From Elymus sibiricus (taxonomy: Eukaryota; Streptophyta; Magnoliopsida; Poales; Poaceae): a DNA stretch of 64,000 nucleotides. Positions 1 to 11,689 of this stretch are shown here, in pieces. Numbering within the stretch: the stretch's first letter is position 1; each line of letters begins with the position of its first letter. The translations under genes and the position numbers were made by a program. The stretch covers positions 241,446,866 through 241,510,865 of the forward strand of contig CM077676.1 in NCBI GenBank assembly GCA_039707655.1. The letters are read 5' to 3'. The notes under the pieces were generated by a model. The model worked only from the letters and a program-made list of their open reading frames with translations. It ran no database searches and was not told the DNA's origin.

Positions 1-2752
1 AGAGGTCTTGTTGTTCTTCTTGCTTTTCTTTTTCTCGTTGGCGGGAGTAGGTGCTTTGATGGCAGATGCTGCAACCGCTTCTCTGTATAGCTCGTCGACA
101 CAGATAACTGCATCCTTCTTGTCGGAGTTGATGGTTATGACACCCATCGGCCCTGGCATCTTCAGCGTGTTGTAAGCATAGTGTGATGCTGCCATGAATC
201 TTGCCAAGGCTGGGCGACCCAGAATTCCATTATACGGCAAAGGGATCTTCACAACATCGAAAACAATTTTCTTTGTTTGGTAGTTCAGTTCCCCGCCAAA
301 CGTCACCGGCAAAGTGATCTTCCCCTTGGGCTGGCTTCTTCCTGGGTTTACTCCCTGAAACGTGCCAGTTTTCTCGAGTTCCTCGTCGAGAATCTGCAGC
401 CTCTTGATTACCTCTGGTGAAATCAAATTCAGGCCAGACCCAACCGCAGTTTTGCGATCAGGGTGGTCCTTGGCATAAAAAATGATAGTCATGTGTGACC
501 ATTTGAGCGGCTTCTGAGCGCCTATTACCGGTTCCGCTGCGTTGACTTCACGCGCCCACTGTTTGCGTTGGCGGTGAGAAGAGTGGAAAGATGCACCTCC
601 GTCAATGCACATAGCCTCAGTTGCTTTCCGGAATTCCTACTCACTGGACTCTCCGTCATCTTCCTCGTCACTTCCATCATCATCCTCTTTCTTCTCTCGG
701 TCTCTAGCAGGCTTCTCCTTCTGCTGCTTGGCCTTGCCACGGCGGCCTCCTCAACCACCATAGTTTCTCTTGCCAGATCCACCAGCACCATCCTGGCCCT
801 TCTCCTTGACGCACTTTTCATATTCAGCCTTTTGCTTCTCGGCAGGCTGCTCAACTTGCCAGCACTCTTAGAGGTCATGGCCTTTAGTGCGGTGAATCTT
901 GCAGTATGGCCCATCAGACTTGCCGGCCTTCTCGTTTGCTGCCGCCTCGTGACAAGCGGTGCATACAGCAGCCTCCTTGCCGGAGTTCTCTGTTTTTGCC
1001 TTCTTGGCGGCATCGGAGTTGCCGGAACCTTCAACAGCCATAATTGTTTTGCCTTTGCGCTTCCTGTTGCACTTTCGGCCTTTCTTCTTCGGGGTGGCGG
1101 CATCATCGTCTTTGGAATCTACCTCGGCACCAGCGTCCTCCCCGGGAAGTCTCCTTCCTTCTTCAGCGCGCGCACACTTATCCACCAACGTGTACAACTC
1201 ATTGACGGTCTCTGGTAACTTGACGTTCATCTTTTCCCGCATCCTCTGGTTGCGCACATTCGTGTGAAAGGCGGCAATCACGGCTGCGGGGTGCACATCT
1301 AGAATGTTGCGGTGCACGTGGCTGAATCTCTGGAAATACTTGCACAAGGATTCGCCATCTCTTTGCGGGATCACTTGCAAGTCGCTGGGCTGACCAGGAG
1401 CCTTGTGGCCTCTAGTAAAAGCACCAACAAACTCGTTGCAAATATCAGACCACGAAGAAATGGAATTCTCCGGCAAGTTCATCAGCCAAGACCTCACATT
1501 GGGCTTGAGCACCAATGGAAAGTAGTTGGCGAGAATCTTTTCGTCTCTTCCCCCGGCAGCTTGCACGGCGATCATATAGATGCCCAAAAACTCTGCCGGG
1601 TTCAGCTTGCCGTCGTACTTTTCTGGTACTTCTGGCTTGAAGGCTCGGACATATGGCCAGCGGACTTGCCACAGCTCGCGAGTGAAGGCTGAGCATCCAA
1701 CATCGTAAGGCAGATAGCCGCCAGCCTCGGGCGCAGGCTCATCGACGACTGGGCCGTTGCGCGCGTCAGATTGATGGCGCGCCTCCCGGCGCCGTTCAAT
1801 GGTAGTTCGGGCATCCTCTACCCGCCTATCTTGCAGCACTTGCCGCTAATCTTGCCGCACTTGCGGATCCGAAGAAGCCATCGACATCTCATCGGGCTCA
1901 ACTGACCGGTGAGTTTGCCGCGGCTACTGTTGTCGTTGTTGTTGGCGTTGTTGTCACGGAGGTGATTGCACCGTTGGCGCAGCACCTTCGAGACGGCCAC
2001 CAGTTGGAGCTACTGGTGCTGTTTGTGGGCGCTGAGATGGTCCCGCTTGCTGTGACTTGCTTGCTTCGGCAAATCCAATGAGGCTTTGGATGGTGGCTAT
2101 CCACTCATCCATCTTGCCCGCCGCCGGAGGAAAGTTTAACAGCATCTGGGCCCGCATCATTGCCTCTGCTGCTGTGGCTGGCATGGCTGGGAGCGAAGAA
2201 CGTGACGTCGCTTGACTCCTGGCAGAGCCAACAGGAGCGCCATTGCGATCCTGCTGTCGCAGCTCATGCCCAGCATTGGGCTGACACAGTGGAGGTGGTG
2301 CCTGAAGATCTTGAGGGCGTTCAACAGGCGTTTTGCCATGCGGACGCCGCCGACCGGAGCCGCCTGCGCCATTCGGAGCCACGTCGCGCCCATCTTGCGA
2401 TGGTCGCGGTGTGTGATCCGACGCAACATCCTTGGATGCTGCAGTAGCAGGGTCTTGACTCGCGCCAGACCGGACGGTGTTGCTCCGGAGGCAGGAGTTG
2501 GCCATCCGCACCACCCGCACTGTTGTGGCTTCGATCGCTAGAATGGCGAGGAAGCTGACAGTTGGTGTTGCGCGCTCCGCCTGCGCCACCAGTGCTAGCT
2601 ACGCCACCCGTGCCGCCTGCACCGGTGATGCCTTCCGCTCCGCCTGCGCCGCCTGTGCCGGCCGGATTATCTCCGCCCCCCGTGGGTATATGCGACGGAA
2701 TCTTGGAAGTCGATGGAGCTGCTGCAGACGCGCCCTTCTTCTTGGGCACCAT
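1..2752 (-). pseudogene. Degenerate Gypsy gag and start of protease (element A)
   Basis: The reading starts at an ATG at 2752 (MVPKKKG) with a Gly/Ala/Thr-rich low-complexity N-terminus. It moves into a second frame (2589-1954, with AAEAMMRAQMLLNFPPAAGK) and then into the gag core (1839-868, with VPEKYDGKLNPAEF). The core is followed by a basic KKKGRKCNRKRKGK patch and a short CxxH-type segment (YCKIHRTKGHDL). In-frame stops occur at 868 (TAA, inside GHDL-ECW) and near 645 (TAG). The protease-like region below about 500 keeps ILGRPALARFMA, but the segment reading TAVGSGLNLIS lacks an obvious DGGS catalytic aspartate. Several frame changes plus stops argue against a functional polyprotein. The assignment rests on recognition of plant Gypsy gag and protease motifs. 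Confidence 0.8.
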
Positions 2753-2811
2753 CACTAGTGATGAAGAAGTGGTTGACGCGCAAACTATTGATTCAGGTTC
2801 GCGCAAGCGAT

Positions 2812-2832
2812 CCCCCTACCTGGCGCGCCAAA
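2812..2832 (-). other. Primer-binding site of element A
   Basis: Three bases beyond the LTR, the minus strand reads TTGGCGCGCCAGGTAGGGG. The complement ends in CCA, as a tRNA 3' end should. The same motif follows the unrelated LTR of element D at 22468. I cannot name the priming tRNA from memory. Confidence 0.7.
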
Positions 2833-2834
2833 GA

Positions 2835-3695
2835 TGTCGTGTGTACGACCATCTATGGGGCCATCTAGCCCCTTTGCGGTTCGACTAGGGAGATACGCAA
2901 GCACAAAGAGCAGAATCAGTAGAAACGCAAAGGATTTACCCAGGTTCGGGCCACCGTGAGGTGTAAAACCCTACGCCTGCTTTGTGTATTGGATGTGTTG
3001 TGCTCAAGCACAAGGAGCGCTTCTTGCCGGCAAGGTGCAGGAAGAGCAGCTACGCATGTAGAATGAGCAAAGTGTCGACCCTTGTAAAGGTTGCCCTGGC
3101 CCTCCTTTTATAGCTCAAGGGGTAACCATAGTGGCAAAATAGTAATTACAAGTTGATTAGATAGCAAACAGTGCTATCATACCTAATTCTGCTGGATTAG
3201 GACAAAAGCATTTATTGCGCCGTTAGGTGTCATGTGGAGGAGGAGCCCCGGCAAGGTTTCAGCACCGCTCGCCTAGCTACCTCTTATTATCTTGACACGC
3301 CTCCTGGACGGGTGTCATTAAAGCTAAGTCTCCTTCCAGCAGGCTGACACGTGCCCCGACAAATCTCACCAAACTGCCTGCGTGGTCGACACCTCACTGA
3401 TTAGCGACTAGCTGATCGGTGTAGTGGCGCGCTAACAAGCTAGCGAGGACTTGCCCGCACAGAGCTTGCCGGGCCTTCATCTTGCCGGCTCGAGCCTTGC
3501 CGGCAAGTATCGTCTTGATAGCTAGCACAAGTCATGTGCTTCTTGATATCTTGTCTTGATCTTTTCCCTAGTGGCTTCACAACCAGGCCTTGAATCTTGA
3601 TCTTGGTAATTCCCGGCAAGCCCTGGCCATCAGGAAGGCTACTACTGTCTGTGCATAAGTTAGGGTATAAAATACCCATGTTTTATACACCGACA
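2835..3695 (-). repeat. 5' LTR of element A
   Basis: This 861 bp LTR reads TGTCGGTG...CGACA on the minus strand, obeying the TG...CA rule. A TATA-like GAGCTATAAAAGGAG lies near 3110 (minus strand), where a core promoter would be. It is the 5' LTR because a primer-binding site directly follows its 3' edge. Confidence 0.85.
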
Positions 3696-6104
3696 AGGCT
3701 GCATCCCTTGTTCAAGATATAAGAGAAGACCCTATTGAAATCAACACATTATCTGCCGAGCTCCTTGACCTTGACGGTCGAATGAAAACTGCCTCCTCCA
3801 AATTTGTCATTAGAGAGCTGGAAGACTCTTACAAGGATGTCAACCATACCATGACTATGCTTCGTCTCTGGCAATTGGGTTTTCACTCGGATATGGATGG
3901 AATTGTTCGCAAAATCTGTGATGAACATCAAGCCCAAGTCACTGGCTATAATGATCTTGTCAATGGCCTCATTGATCCAGTTGCTCAACAGAAAAGGAAG
4001 CAGTGAAAGAAAACTGCTCGAAGGCATGTGCCGTCTGCACCACAAGGACATCAGCCTCCCTCTACTGCTGCTTCTCCAATGAAAGAAAAGACTCTTGAGC
4101 GTCTCATTCGCTCGGAGCCTCCTGCTCTGGAATCTGAAGCTCAACCTTCACCAAGGCCAACTGAATCAGTGCATGTGGCCTCACCTATTAGAACAGTTTC
4201 TCCAACCAGGTCTGCTCCTGAAGAAGGCAAAGTTATTCGCTCTGAGACTCATGTTCCTCCTCCTGATGCTCCAATTTATTTGGGACAACTACTGGTCGAG
4301 CAACAACAACAACAACAACAACAGTCCGAGCAAAATCCAGTACCACCTCCTGTGCAAGAATCATGCCCTGTGATTCCCAAAGCTCAACCTGCTACAACCA
4401 CAGCTCCTCCGACTGTGACTACTGCTCCTTCAACGATTCAGCTGACAATCGATACAAATCCAAGAACTGATAAAGTTGGTACCTTTGAACGATGCTCATC
4501 TTCTGGACGTCATCCCGACTCCGTTGTATATGGTGATGAATTTCTTTCACCCGAAGAGGAACTCAAATTTCCAAATCCTCGGGAAGAACTGCCTATTTTC
4601 TCGGCTGGTACTGGTGCAAAAGGTCCCCTGTTTAATAGGAATGCTCATCCCAAGTTCTTTCAGACAAGCCCGTATGATGGTCCTCGCACCTCTGAATCTC
4701 CTCGCTTCTAGACCAAGGAACATGCTATCTATTACTCTCGTGTGTTGTATGAGAACAAAAAGATTTTCCCTCATGAGTTTCCCAATATTCCTGGCATGAG
4801 AAACATTGGGTGCTTCAACCAACTACTTCAAGACTTGGATGATTTCTGCCTGACCAGGGTATTTGAATTTGAGCATCCATGGAACTGAGAAATTATCCTT
4901 CAGTTCTATGCCATGATGTACATCACTGGTGATGATAATGATAGCTCCAAATGGATTTTCGAGTGGATGACCGAAGCAAAGAGAATCAAGTGCACTTCCA
5001 CTGATTTCACCTCACACTTCCATTTTCCTCGCTTTGAGCATGGAAATACCGAAATCCGGATGCACAACATTGATGTTATCACTGATGAAGATTTCAAGTA
5101 CACAATGGACAAAGAAAAGATTCGCGACTACTCTGGTCCTCCTCGTCCCAAACATTTAACTTTCAAGAACCAGACGATATACCATCCGCTCAGATACACC
5201 ATCTACCCACTTGCTGGCATGAATGATGACAAGTCTATTTCAAATATCCTTCGGAATGCCATCTCCGAACGATATATCTTCGATATTGAAGACATGTTTC
5301 TTCGTATCCTAAAGGACTCTGCTAAATATCCTTTCACAGTGAAAGTTTATGCTCCTTGGATACAAAAGGTTATCGATATGCCATGAAAACTGTATATCTG
5401 GCTAAAGACAGTTACAAGAGCTTCATTCCACCTGTCCGCGACACTATGAAAGTTATGGGAGAATTTTCCTCGGGTAAACCATCGCAGTCTCTTGATGATT
5501 ATCACAATCACTTTGATGGTCCTTGGCTTTTTCAGTGTGTGTGAATGCCTACCTCTCAGCCACCATCTCATTTTGAAGTCAGTATGCGAACGCAACAACT
5601 TCATTTTGAAGTCATGAGAAAGAACACCTTGCAAATGACATGAATATTATCAACAATCGCACCAGGCTAGTTCATCTAATACCAGATGAGAATAAGACAA
5701 GACTCTGGAAATTGGTCCAAAAATTCTTCACCGAAAAGCAATTACTGAATGTGAACCTCCAAGAGCTCTATGATTACATCGACAAAGGCTTCAGTATGGA
5801 TGATTTCCAGGAGCGCAGCACTCCTCCTCTACCTGTTGGAGAACATCCCACAGATATTCTTCATCTACAGATTCGCAAATTGCTCGAAGAGTCTGAAGCC
5901 ATGTCACCAACTGTCAAACCTATTGAAGTCAATCCTCTGTCGAATGTTCCTCCTGTGGCTGATCCAAATGTGCCAAGTTCGTCCGCTCAGCACCCATTCC
6001 ATGTGCCTGAAGGAAATCCTGCTGCTGCTGAAGACGACGGAATTCTAGTCACCTCTGAAGAAGTTGTTACCCTAGACAGTTCGTCTGGCGATGCCTCAGA
6101 GTGA
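3696..6104 (+). pseudogene. Decayed retroelement ORF of unknown function (envelope-like position)
   Basis: One frame is readable from 3696 to about 5384, interrupted by TGA at 4004, TAG at 4709 and TGA at 4885. It then shifts frame (5356-5544) and shifts again (5640-6104), ending at a TGA. The N-terminal part is helical and polar. The middle is Pro/Ser/Thr-rich with an eight-residue poly-Q from (CAA)n near 4302. The C-terminal half has a globular character (motifs SSKWIFEWMTEAKRI, FEHGNTEIRMHNI, DFKYTMDKEKIRDYSG) and an acidic tail. I see no protease, RT, RNase H or integrase motif and no clear transmembrane segment. It resembles ORFs often annotated as putative plant transposon protein. Function is unknown; the stops show it is dead here. 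Confidence 0.6.
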
Positions 6105-6248
6105 ACTTTGTTGTGTTTCTCGAACCTTGTTATTCGTCACCTTTTTGCCACTTGTTGACAAAAAGGGGGAGAATTACATCAAGTTCGATAGATTTGCTTT
6201 CTGGTGTTTTCTTTAACTTGTTTTCTCTCAAGTTTGCAACTTCTGTTT
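3696..6248 (+). mobile_element. Element B (left part): 3' region of a Copia-like LTR retrotransposon
   Basis: This plus-strand segment continues at 19895 after the insertion of element C; both sides of C carry TGTTT, and one copy is the original. It holds a decayed ORF, then a purine-rich AAAAAGGGGGAGA tract near 6158. A second similar tract near 20271 directly precedes the 3' LTR. Repeated GGGGGAGA tracts upstream of the 3' LTR are common in SIRE/Maximus-type Copia elements, so the ORF may occupy the extra, envelope-like ORF position of that lineage. No reverse transcriptase remains, so this placement is an inference. The left side is cut by element A. Confidence 0.65.
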
Positions 6249-6816
6249 TGTCGTGGGTGCAAGTCTGACAGTAGTGTGTAGGGGTACGGATTAGATGGCA
6301 GAGCCTAGCTATGGCGCAGGTGTTACACTTGGATTTACGAGTTCAGGCCCCTCAGCGGTGGAGGTAATAGCCCTACGTCTCGGTGCTCTGGAGCTGTTGA
6401 TTGAGTGTATGGTTTACAAAGGATGCGAACCCTTGGAATGGAGCTGGGGGTGGCTTATATAGTCTCGCCGGCCCTCCCATGAATGCCTACCATTACCAGG
6501 GGTTAAGAGGGGTTTAAGGGCGCCAGGTAACGGACGCATTGATTACAGTTAATACAGGCGAACGTGCGTCCCGACCGTTGCGCTCCCGGAGTCTCCTGGC
6601 CTTCTCTCGTCGAGTGACTTTCGGGTGCTCCGAGTGGAATAGCTGGTCGAGTGGACTCCTACTTTCCGAGTGATTTATTGGACTCCGAGTGAATGTCAGT
6701 TTGTAGAATTCTTGGTTGCTGATACGGCCCTGGGGCCCAGTATAAGACGTGTGGCGTCCTAGGGTAGGGTCTATAGGTCAGGCCTATTACCCTATCCCTA
6801 GTACTTGCCCTCGTCA
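6249..6816 (-). repeat. 3' LTR of element C
   Basis: This 568 bp LTR reads TGACGAGGGCAAG...GACA on minus. It has a TATATAAG box near 6458 and a polypurine tract immediately outside at 6817. It contains a 37 bp segment near 6616-6652 that the other LTR lacks. Confidence 0.92.
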
Positions 6817-7453
6817 TTAGCCCCCGAATCGGTCAAGGTTAGGCGGGTTGAGTCAAGGCGAATTCCTAGGCGAGTCGAGCGCTACGGAGGCACTCAAGAA
6901 CTCTTACTGGTCATTTAGACGCCCTTGTCTTCGCGCGGTGCCTTGACGGATTCCGGACCAGATGATGTCCGAGTGAAATGAGTAGTCTCCATACGAATGT
7001 GTAGTTTCCATCCGAGTGTGTAGTTCCCATCCGAGTGAAATGAGTAGTCTTCATCTGAGTGGCGGAGCGGATCCGTGTGTTTATGGAATGTCTTCAAAGG
7101 CGAGTCATCGGATCGCTGGAATCCGGATCTTGCGGGATTTGAAATCGGCGACGAGCGCGCGCGATCGGTTGCAGCGCGATGAGTGGGGAAAGCGGGGCGT
7201 GGCGCCTTGATTTTCGCCCCCCTTTTTGCCACGTATAGCTGCAACTCCGCCAGCGAGATTCGAGGAGATCTGCGGGCCCGGAACGTGCGGAAGTGGATTG
7301 GAGAGCGGGACGGGCGGTGCCATAAGAGGCTGCTGCGCCGGAGAGGGAGAGAGGACAGATCCCCTTTTCCCTTATTCTCCCAGCTCGCCCAGTCTTCTCT
7401 CCCGAGATCCGCTCTGCGCGAATCCTCTTCAGTCGTTGGAGAGCTCGGCGGCG

Positions 7454-10400
7454 ATGGCGAAGGACAAGACGGCGAAGCTCGAGAAAGCGAAGAAGGCGGC
7501 GAAGGGGAGGAAGGCATCGAGCTCCCGAGCAGCGCTCCCGCCCGGGTGGATCCAGGGCGACTGGCTTCCGCCGACCAGCACGATCGACGACGTCAACGGG
7601 CTCGTCGTGGACGGGCTGATCCGCGACAGGACGTGGAGGTTGCCGGAAGAAGGGGAGACCGAGGAGCAAGTGCTCCTCACCACACACGTGGAGCGAGGTT
7701 TCTCCATGCCACCCCACCCCTTTTTCCGTGGATTCTTGAACTTCTTCGGTGCTCAACTTCATCACCTGCTTCCAAACGCCATCATGTATCTTGCTGCATT
7801 CGTTTCTTTGTGCGAAAATTTTCTGGGTTGTCTGCCGCACTGGGGTTTGTTCAAACATATTTTCACGTGTCGATCTCAATCGGTTAAGAAGGTTGACCCT
7901 GATGGAGAGAGGACGCACGTGATTCAGATGTGCGGTGGCTTGGGTATTCAGATGAGGGGTAAGAGTGCATTCCCATCTATGTCCTTTCCCGATTCTGTGA
8001 GGGGTTGGCAGTCGACCTGGTTCTACTGCAATGACCTGCCGTGCTCTGGCTCGTCGACTGGCCTTCCTCCTTACACAACTAAGAGAGTTCAGACTCCTCC
8101 CTCGCTGACGGTTGATAAAAAGGAGAAGACGGATGTAGGGATCTTGGTGACCGCCATGGTCAGTCTGATTCAGGGTGGATTGACCGGCCTGGACCTTCTG
8201 GAGGTCTTCCTCAGTCGGAGGATCCAGCCGCTGCCGGAGCGGGCTCACCCCATGTGGCGCTACACTGGGGCCAACGACTCGACCCGAGTGCATCCAGAAG
8301 ACGTCGAGGACAAGACGGTGGAACAGTGGATCAGGTGCATCACTGGTGCGCGTGACAATCCATAAGGGTCGAGACAGATCCCGCCCTACGACGCCAATAA
8401 CCTGCCGTTGGAGGTATGACATGCATTTCTGAGTGAATCACTTATACGCAAATTCTCCGAGTGAACTGAGTAATCTGGCTGGACCGACTGTCTCTGATCT
8501 TTGTGTCTTATAGGAGTTCCAGAAGATGCTCTTGCCTGTTCCGAATGGAGGACAACTTGCCGGAGGCGTGGAGAGTGAACATGGCAGTGCCGGGGGTAGC
8601 TACATGGAGGACAGCGAGGAGGAAAGTGAGGACTCAGAAGGGAGCGATGAGGTCGAGTCTTCTCTGTCTCCGGAGCTACGCTCCGAGCACCGCTCCAAAC
8701 GAACTCATGATCTGAATGCTGACCCGGAGAAGGAGGCGGTTCCGAGTGCTAAGACTCCGAAGCGCACTCGGACGTCATCGCCTATGCCGACTGAGAAGGC
8801 CGCCAAGCAGCCCAAGGTCACTTCCCCCAAGCCTCGGAAGGCCCTGCCCCGGATCAAGGTCGCTGTGCCTGTCGCCTCAACGTGAGTATCCTTCTCGGCT
8901 TTTCTTTACTGTCTTTGTCAACTTTCGTGATTCTTCTGACCGAGTGTATCTTATGAACCAGAGCTGCGACCTCGACAACGTCTCCCATGCAGACTGATGG
9001 GGACCGCGCCGAGGCCGAGTCGGCAGACGCGGCCACTTCTCGAAAAGGTAACAACGACTTCATTTTTGCTTCGACCTGTCATTCGACTGAAATGCCTTCA
9101 TCCGATTGAATCGTGTATTGCGACTGATTGCGTCGAGGAAACGTAATGCTTGCAGAGGTCATCCACGTCAGAGATGATGATGAAGAGCCGCCGCGGAGGG
9201 ACACTGAGGAGGAGACCCCAGTTCCGACTGCTCCTCAGGCCACCGCACGGAAGGTGCCGCCGAACGAAGTGCTTCGAGCTCCACCTGCACCCGCCTTGAC
9301 CGTGCCGCTGGAGAAGGGTTCTCAGGCTGGGGCTGGTCCTGTCGTGGCTCCGTCGACTGCCCTGGCTTCGGTTCTGACTCCTCCCGTCAACATCTTCAAT
9401 CTGTACAAGGTGCCCGAGGACCAAACTGGAGCGAGTAAGGAGGCGATGATCCAGGCGGAGCTGATGACCCAATGGCTCAAGGAGATGGGCGCAGCTGGGA
9501 AGCTGGCGTACGATGCCAGTGCCGCTCTCCAGGAGAACGTTCGAGTAAGTGTCCTTGTAAGTTGATCTCCAAGTCGTTTTTCTTCAGTAGGAATTTCAGT
9601 CGGAAAATATCCGCTTCACCCACTGGGTGTTTTTCTGTTTGGCCATCACTCGAATCGGGCGGACCGTTCCGAGTGGATACCGCTCCAGTGGGGGCACGCT
9701 GAGTGCACCCACTGGGTGTAGTCCCCGAGACTGCCGTCGACTGCGGCAGTCGGCGGGAGTCTTATAGCTTAGAACTTGTTCTGTTGTCGTTGCTATTTTT
9801 TTTTTGTTTGGCCGTGACTCGGAATGGACGGGCCGTTCCGAGTGGATACCGCTTCAGTGGGGGCACGCTGAGTGCACCCACTGCGTGTAGTCCCCGAGAC
9901 TACCGTTGGCCGTGGGCGGTCGGCGGGAGTCTTAGAACCTTTTGTCTTCTCTTTTTTTTTACCTTCGGCCATCACTCGGATCGGGCGGACCGTTCCGAGT
10001 GGATACCATTCCAGTGGGGGCACGCTAAGTGCATCCACTGGGTGTAGTCCCCGAGACTGCCGTCGACTGCGGGCAGTCGGCGGGAGTCTTAGAACGTAGA
10101 ATTTGATACAAGTCAAGCTTGTTCCTTCCAGGAGCGCCAGTCTCTGGGCACTCGGAACTTTTTGTCTTGTTTTTGTATTTGGCCATCACTAGGATCGGGC
10201 GGGCCGTTCCGAGTTGATATCATTCCAGTGGGGGCACGCTGAGTGCACCCATTGGGTGTAGTCCTCGAGCCTGCCATCGACTGCGGGCAATCGGCGAGAG
10301 TCTTAGAACTTAGAATTTGGTACTGGTCCAGCTTGTTCCTCTTGTGTTTCTTGACATTAACTGTTCTCTCTTGTATGTCAGAAAACTTGCGAGCTTGGGA

Positions 10401-11528
10401 CTCAGTACGTGGCACTAGAGAAGGAGACGGCTCAGCTCCGAGTGGATTTGGAGGTGGAGAGGAGGAACACTGCACGCGCTCAGGCAGAGCTCAGGACCAT
10501 GGGAGGTAAGCTTCAATTACCGAGCATTCCGTTTTCACCTTTTTACATTCTTTGAACCGAGTGACTTCACTCGAACAGATGTGCGTAGTAAAAACCATCG
10601 ACTCCAAGTGCGGCTCAGAACTTCTATCTCTTTAGAAACTATGAAGCAGGCACTCGAGAACAAGGACAACTAGCTGGCGGGAGCGCAGCGAGTGGCGAAG
10701 GAAAAGACCAAGGCCGCCGAAGAGAAGCTAGCCTCACTCGGGAAGCTTGAAGCAGAGAACACATCGTCGAAGAAAGAAGTACTCGAGCTCAAGATGCAGC
10801 AAACCGAGTGGGAGAACAAGCTCAAGTCCCAGGTGGAAACCTACGAGAAAGAGAAGAAGACTCTAAACGAAAAGGTCGCCCAGCTGGTCGAGAAGAAGAA
10901 CGCTCTGGAGAGGTACATTGAAGATTTCACGGAGGAGATGTACACCAAGCTTGCAGGTAATTAATAGCATCCGAGTGCATTTCAACTTAACTCCGAGTGA
11001 ACTTCACGCGTGCTGATGCTCGACACTCCTCTTTCCTTGTTTACAGAGTACTGCCGGGATTTTGAGCTTGAGACTGACAGAATCGAGAGGGATCTGGATC
11101 CTTCCAGGTCACTCGTCGGTGACAAGGCTGCTTTAGGCATCCTGCGGGTCGAATCTCGCATCGAAGACGTCCAAGGGTACATCATCCGCCTACGGGGTGC
11201 ACTTGGAAGAATTGACAAGGAGCTGTGGCCAGAAGACACGCTCGACACCGACCTGGAGGCCATGATGACTTGTCTCAACGATATTCCCAACCGAGTGCAA
11301 GCGTGGAAGAAGTCGGCTGCTCGCTGCGGGGCCGACGTGGCGCTCTCCCTGGTCCGAGTGCATTGCAAGGAGGCCAAGGAGGAGAAGCTGAAGTCTCTCC
11401 AAGTTGCCAACACGAAGAAGCTCCAGTTTGAGGACTTCATGGATACATTCATCGAAGCGGCCACTCGGATCGCGGACGGCATCGACTTGGATTCCTTCGT
11501 TGAGCCAGCCAACCCTACAGGGGCGTGA
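7454..11528 (+). pseudogene. Seven-exon antisense gene in element C (putative gypsy-type transposon domain plus coiled coil)
   Basis: Proposed exons are 7454-8413, 8514-8881, 8962-9047, 9156-9544, 10382-10505, 10636-10956 and 11047-11528. All six introns are GT-AG with good local consensus, and the exon sum is 2730 nt, exactly 910 codons including the final TGA. The start at 7454 (MAKDKTAKLEKAKK) is chosen over an upstream in-frame ATG at 7226 because the protein-like sequence begins there. Residues about 25-320 resemble the putative gypsy-type transposon family (Pfam PF04195, from memory). Exons 2-4 are acidic, basic and Pro/Ala-rich; exons 5-7 are strongly coiled-coil. Two in-frame stops break it: TAA at 8363-8365 and TAG at 10671-10673. 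The gene lies antisense to gag-pol, next to the 3' LTR. Its molecular function is unknown. Confidence 0.72.
9641..10305 (+). repeat. Four dispersed-tandem copies of a ~126 bp double-hairpin repeat inside an intron
   Basis: Copies lie at about 9641-9767, 9810-9934, 9967-10092 and 10181-10305, all inside intron 4 of the antisense gene. Each holds two inverted repeats. One is CAGTGGGGGCAC, a 5 nt loop, then GTGCACCCACTG (11 of 12 paired). The other is CCGTCGACTGC, a short loop, then GCAGTCGGCGG (10 of 11 paired). Both stems could form on either strand. Confidence 0.85.
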
Positions 11529-11689
11529 AAAAACTTAAGTCTTATCCATTAACCTCGGTATGCCGAGTGGAATTGTAATCGTCAAACTCTTTCGGGCTTT
11601 GGGCCCGCGTACTCATATTCGCCCTTGAACTTCTGGAGTTAACCGAATGCTTTCCTTTGAGTCTTTCGTATCTTTAAACTGGGTTTTAA

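Larger units (their letters stand above)
1..3695 (-). mobile_element. Element A: Gypsy (probably Tat-type) LTR retrotransposon, 5' half
   Basis: On the minus strand the order is 5' LTR (2835-3695), primer-binding site, gag, and the start of a protease region that runs off the left edge. Reverse transcriptase, integrase and the 3' LTR lie outside the window. The right boundary is clear because the LTR starts TGTCGGTGTATAAAACATGG on the minus strand, after which the sequence changes to the unrelated coding sequence of element B. The 5 bp just outside is AGGCT; the matching duplication would be beyond the window. Gag carries in-frame stops, so this is an old, non-functional copy. Confidence 0.85.

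Noticed and set aside
568..1218. 216-codon Leu/Val-rich frame on plus that looks like a membrane protein
   Set aside because: It is the reverse complement of the basic, acidic and Gly-rich gag region on minus, which has recognised gag motifs.
7094..8422. 442-codon frame on minus opposite the antisense gene's first exon
   Set aside because: The plus strand has splice sites and family-like sequence; the minus frame is Arg-rich and without recognisable domains.
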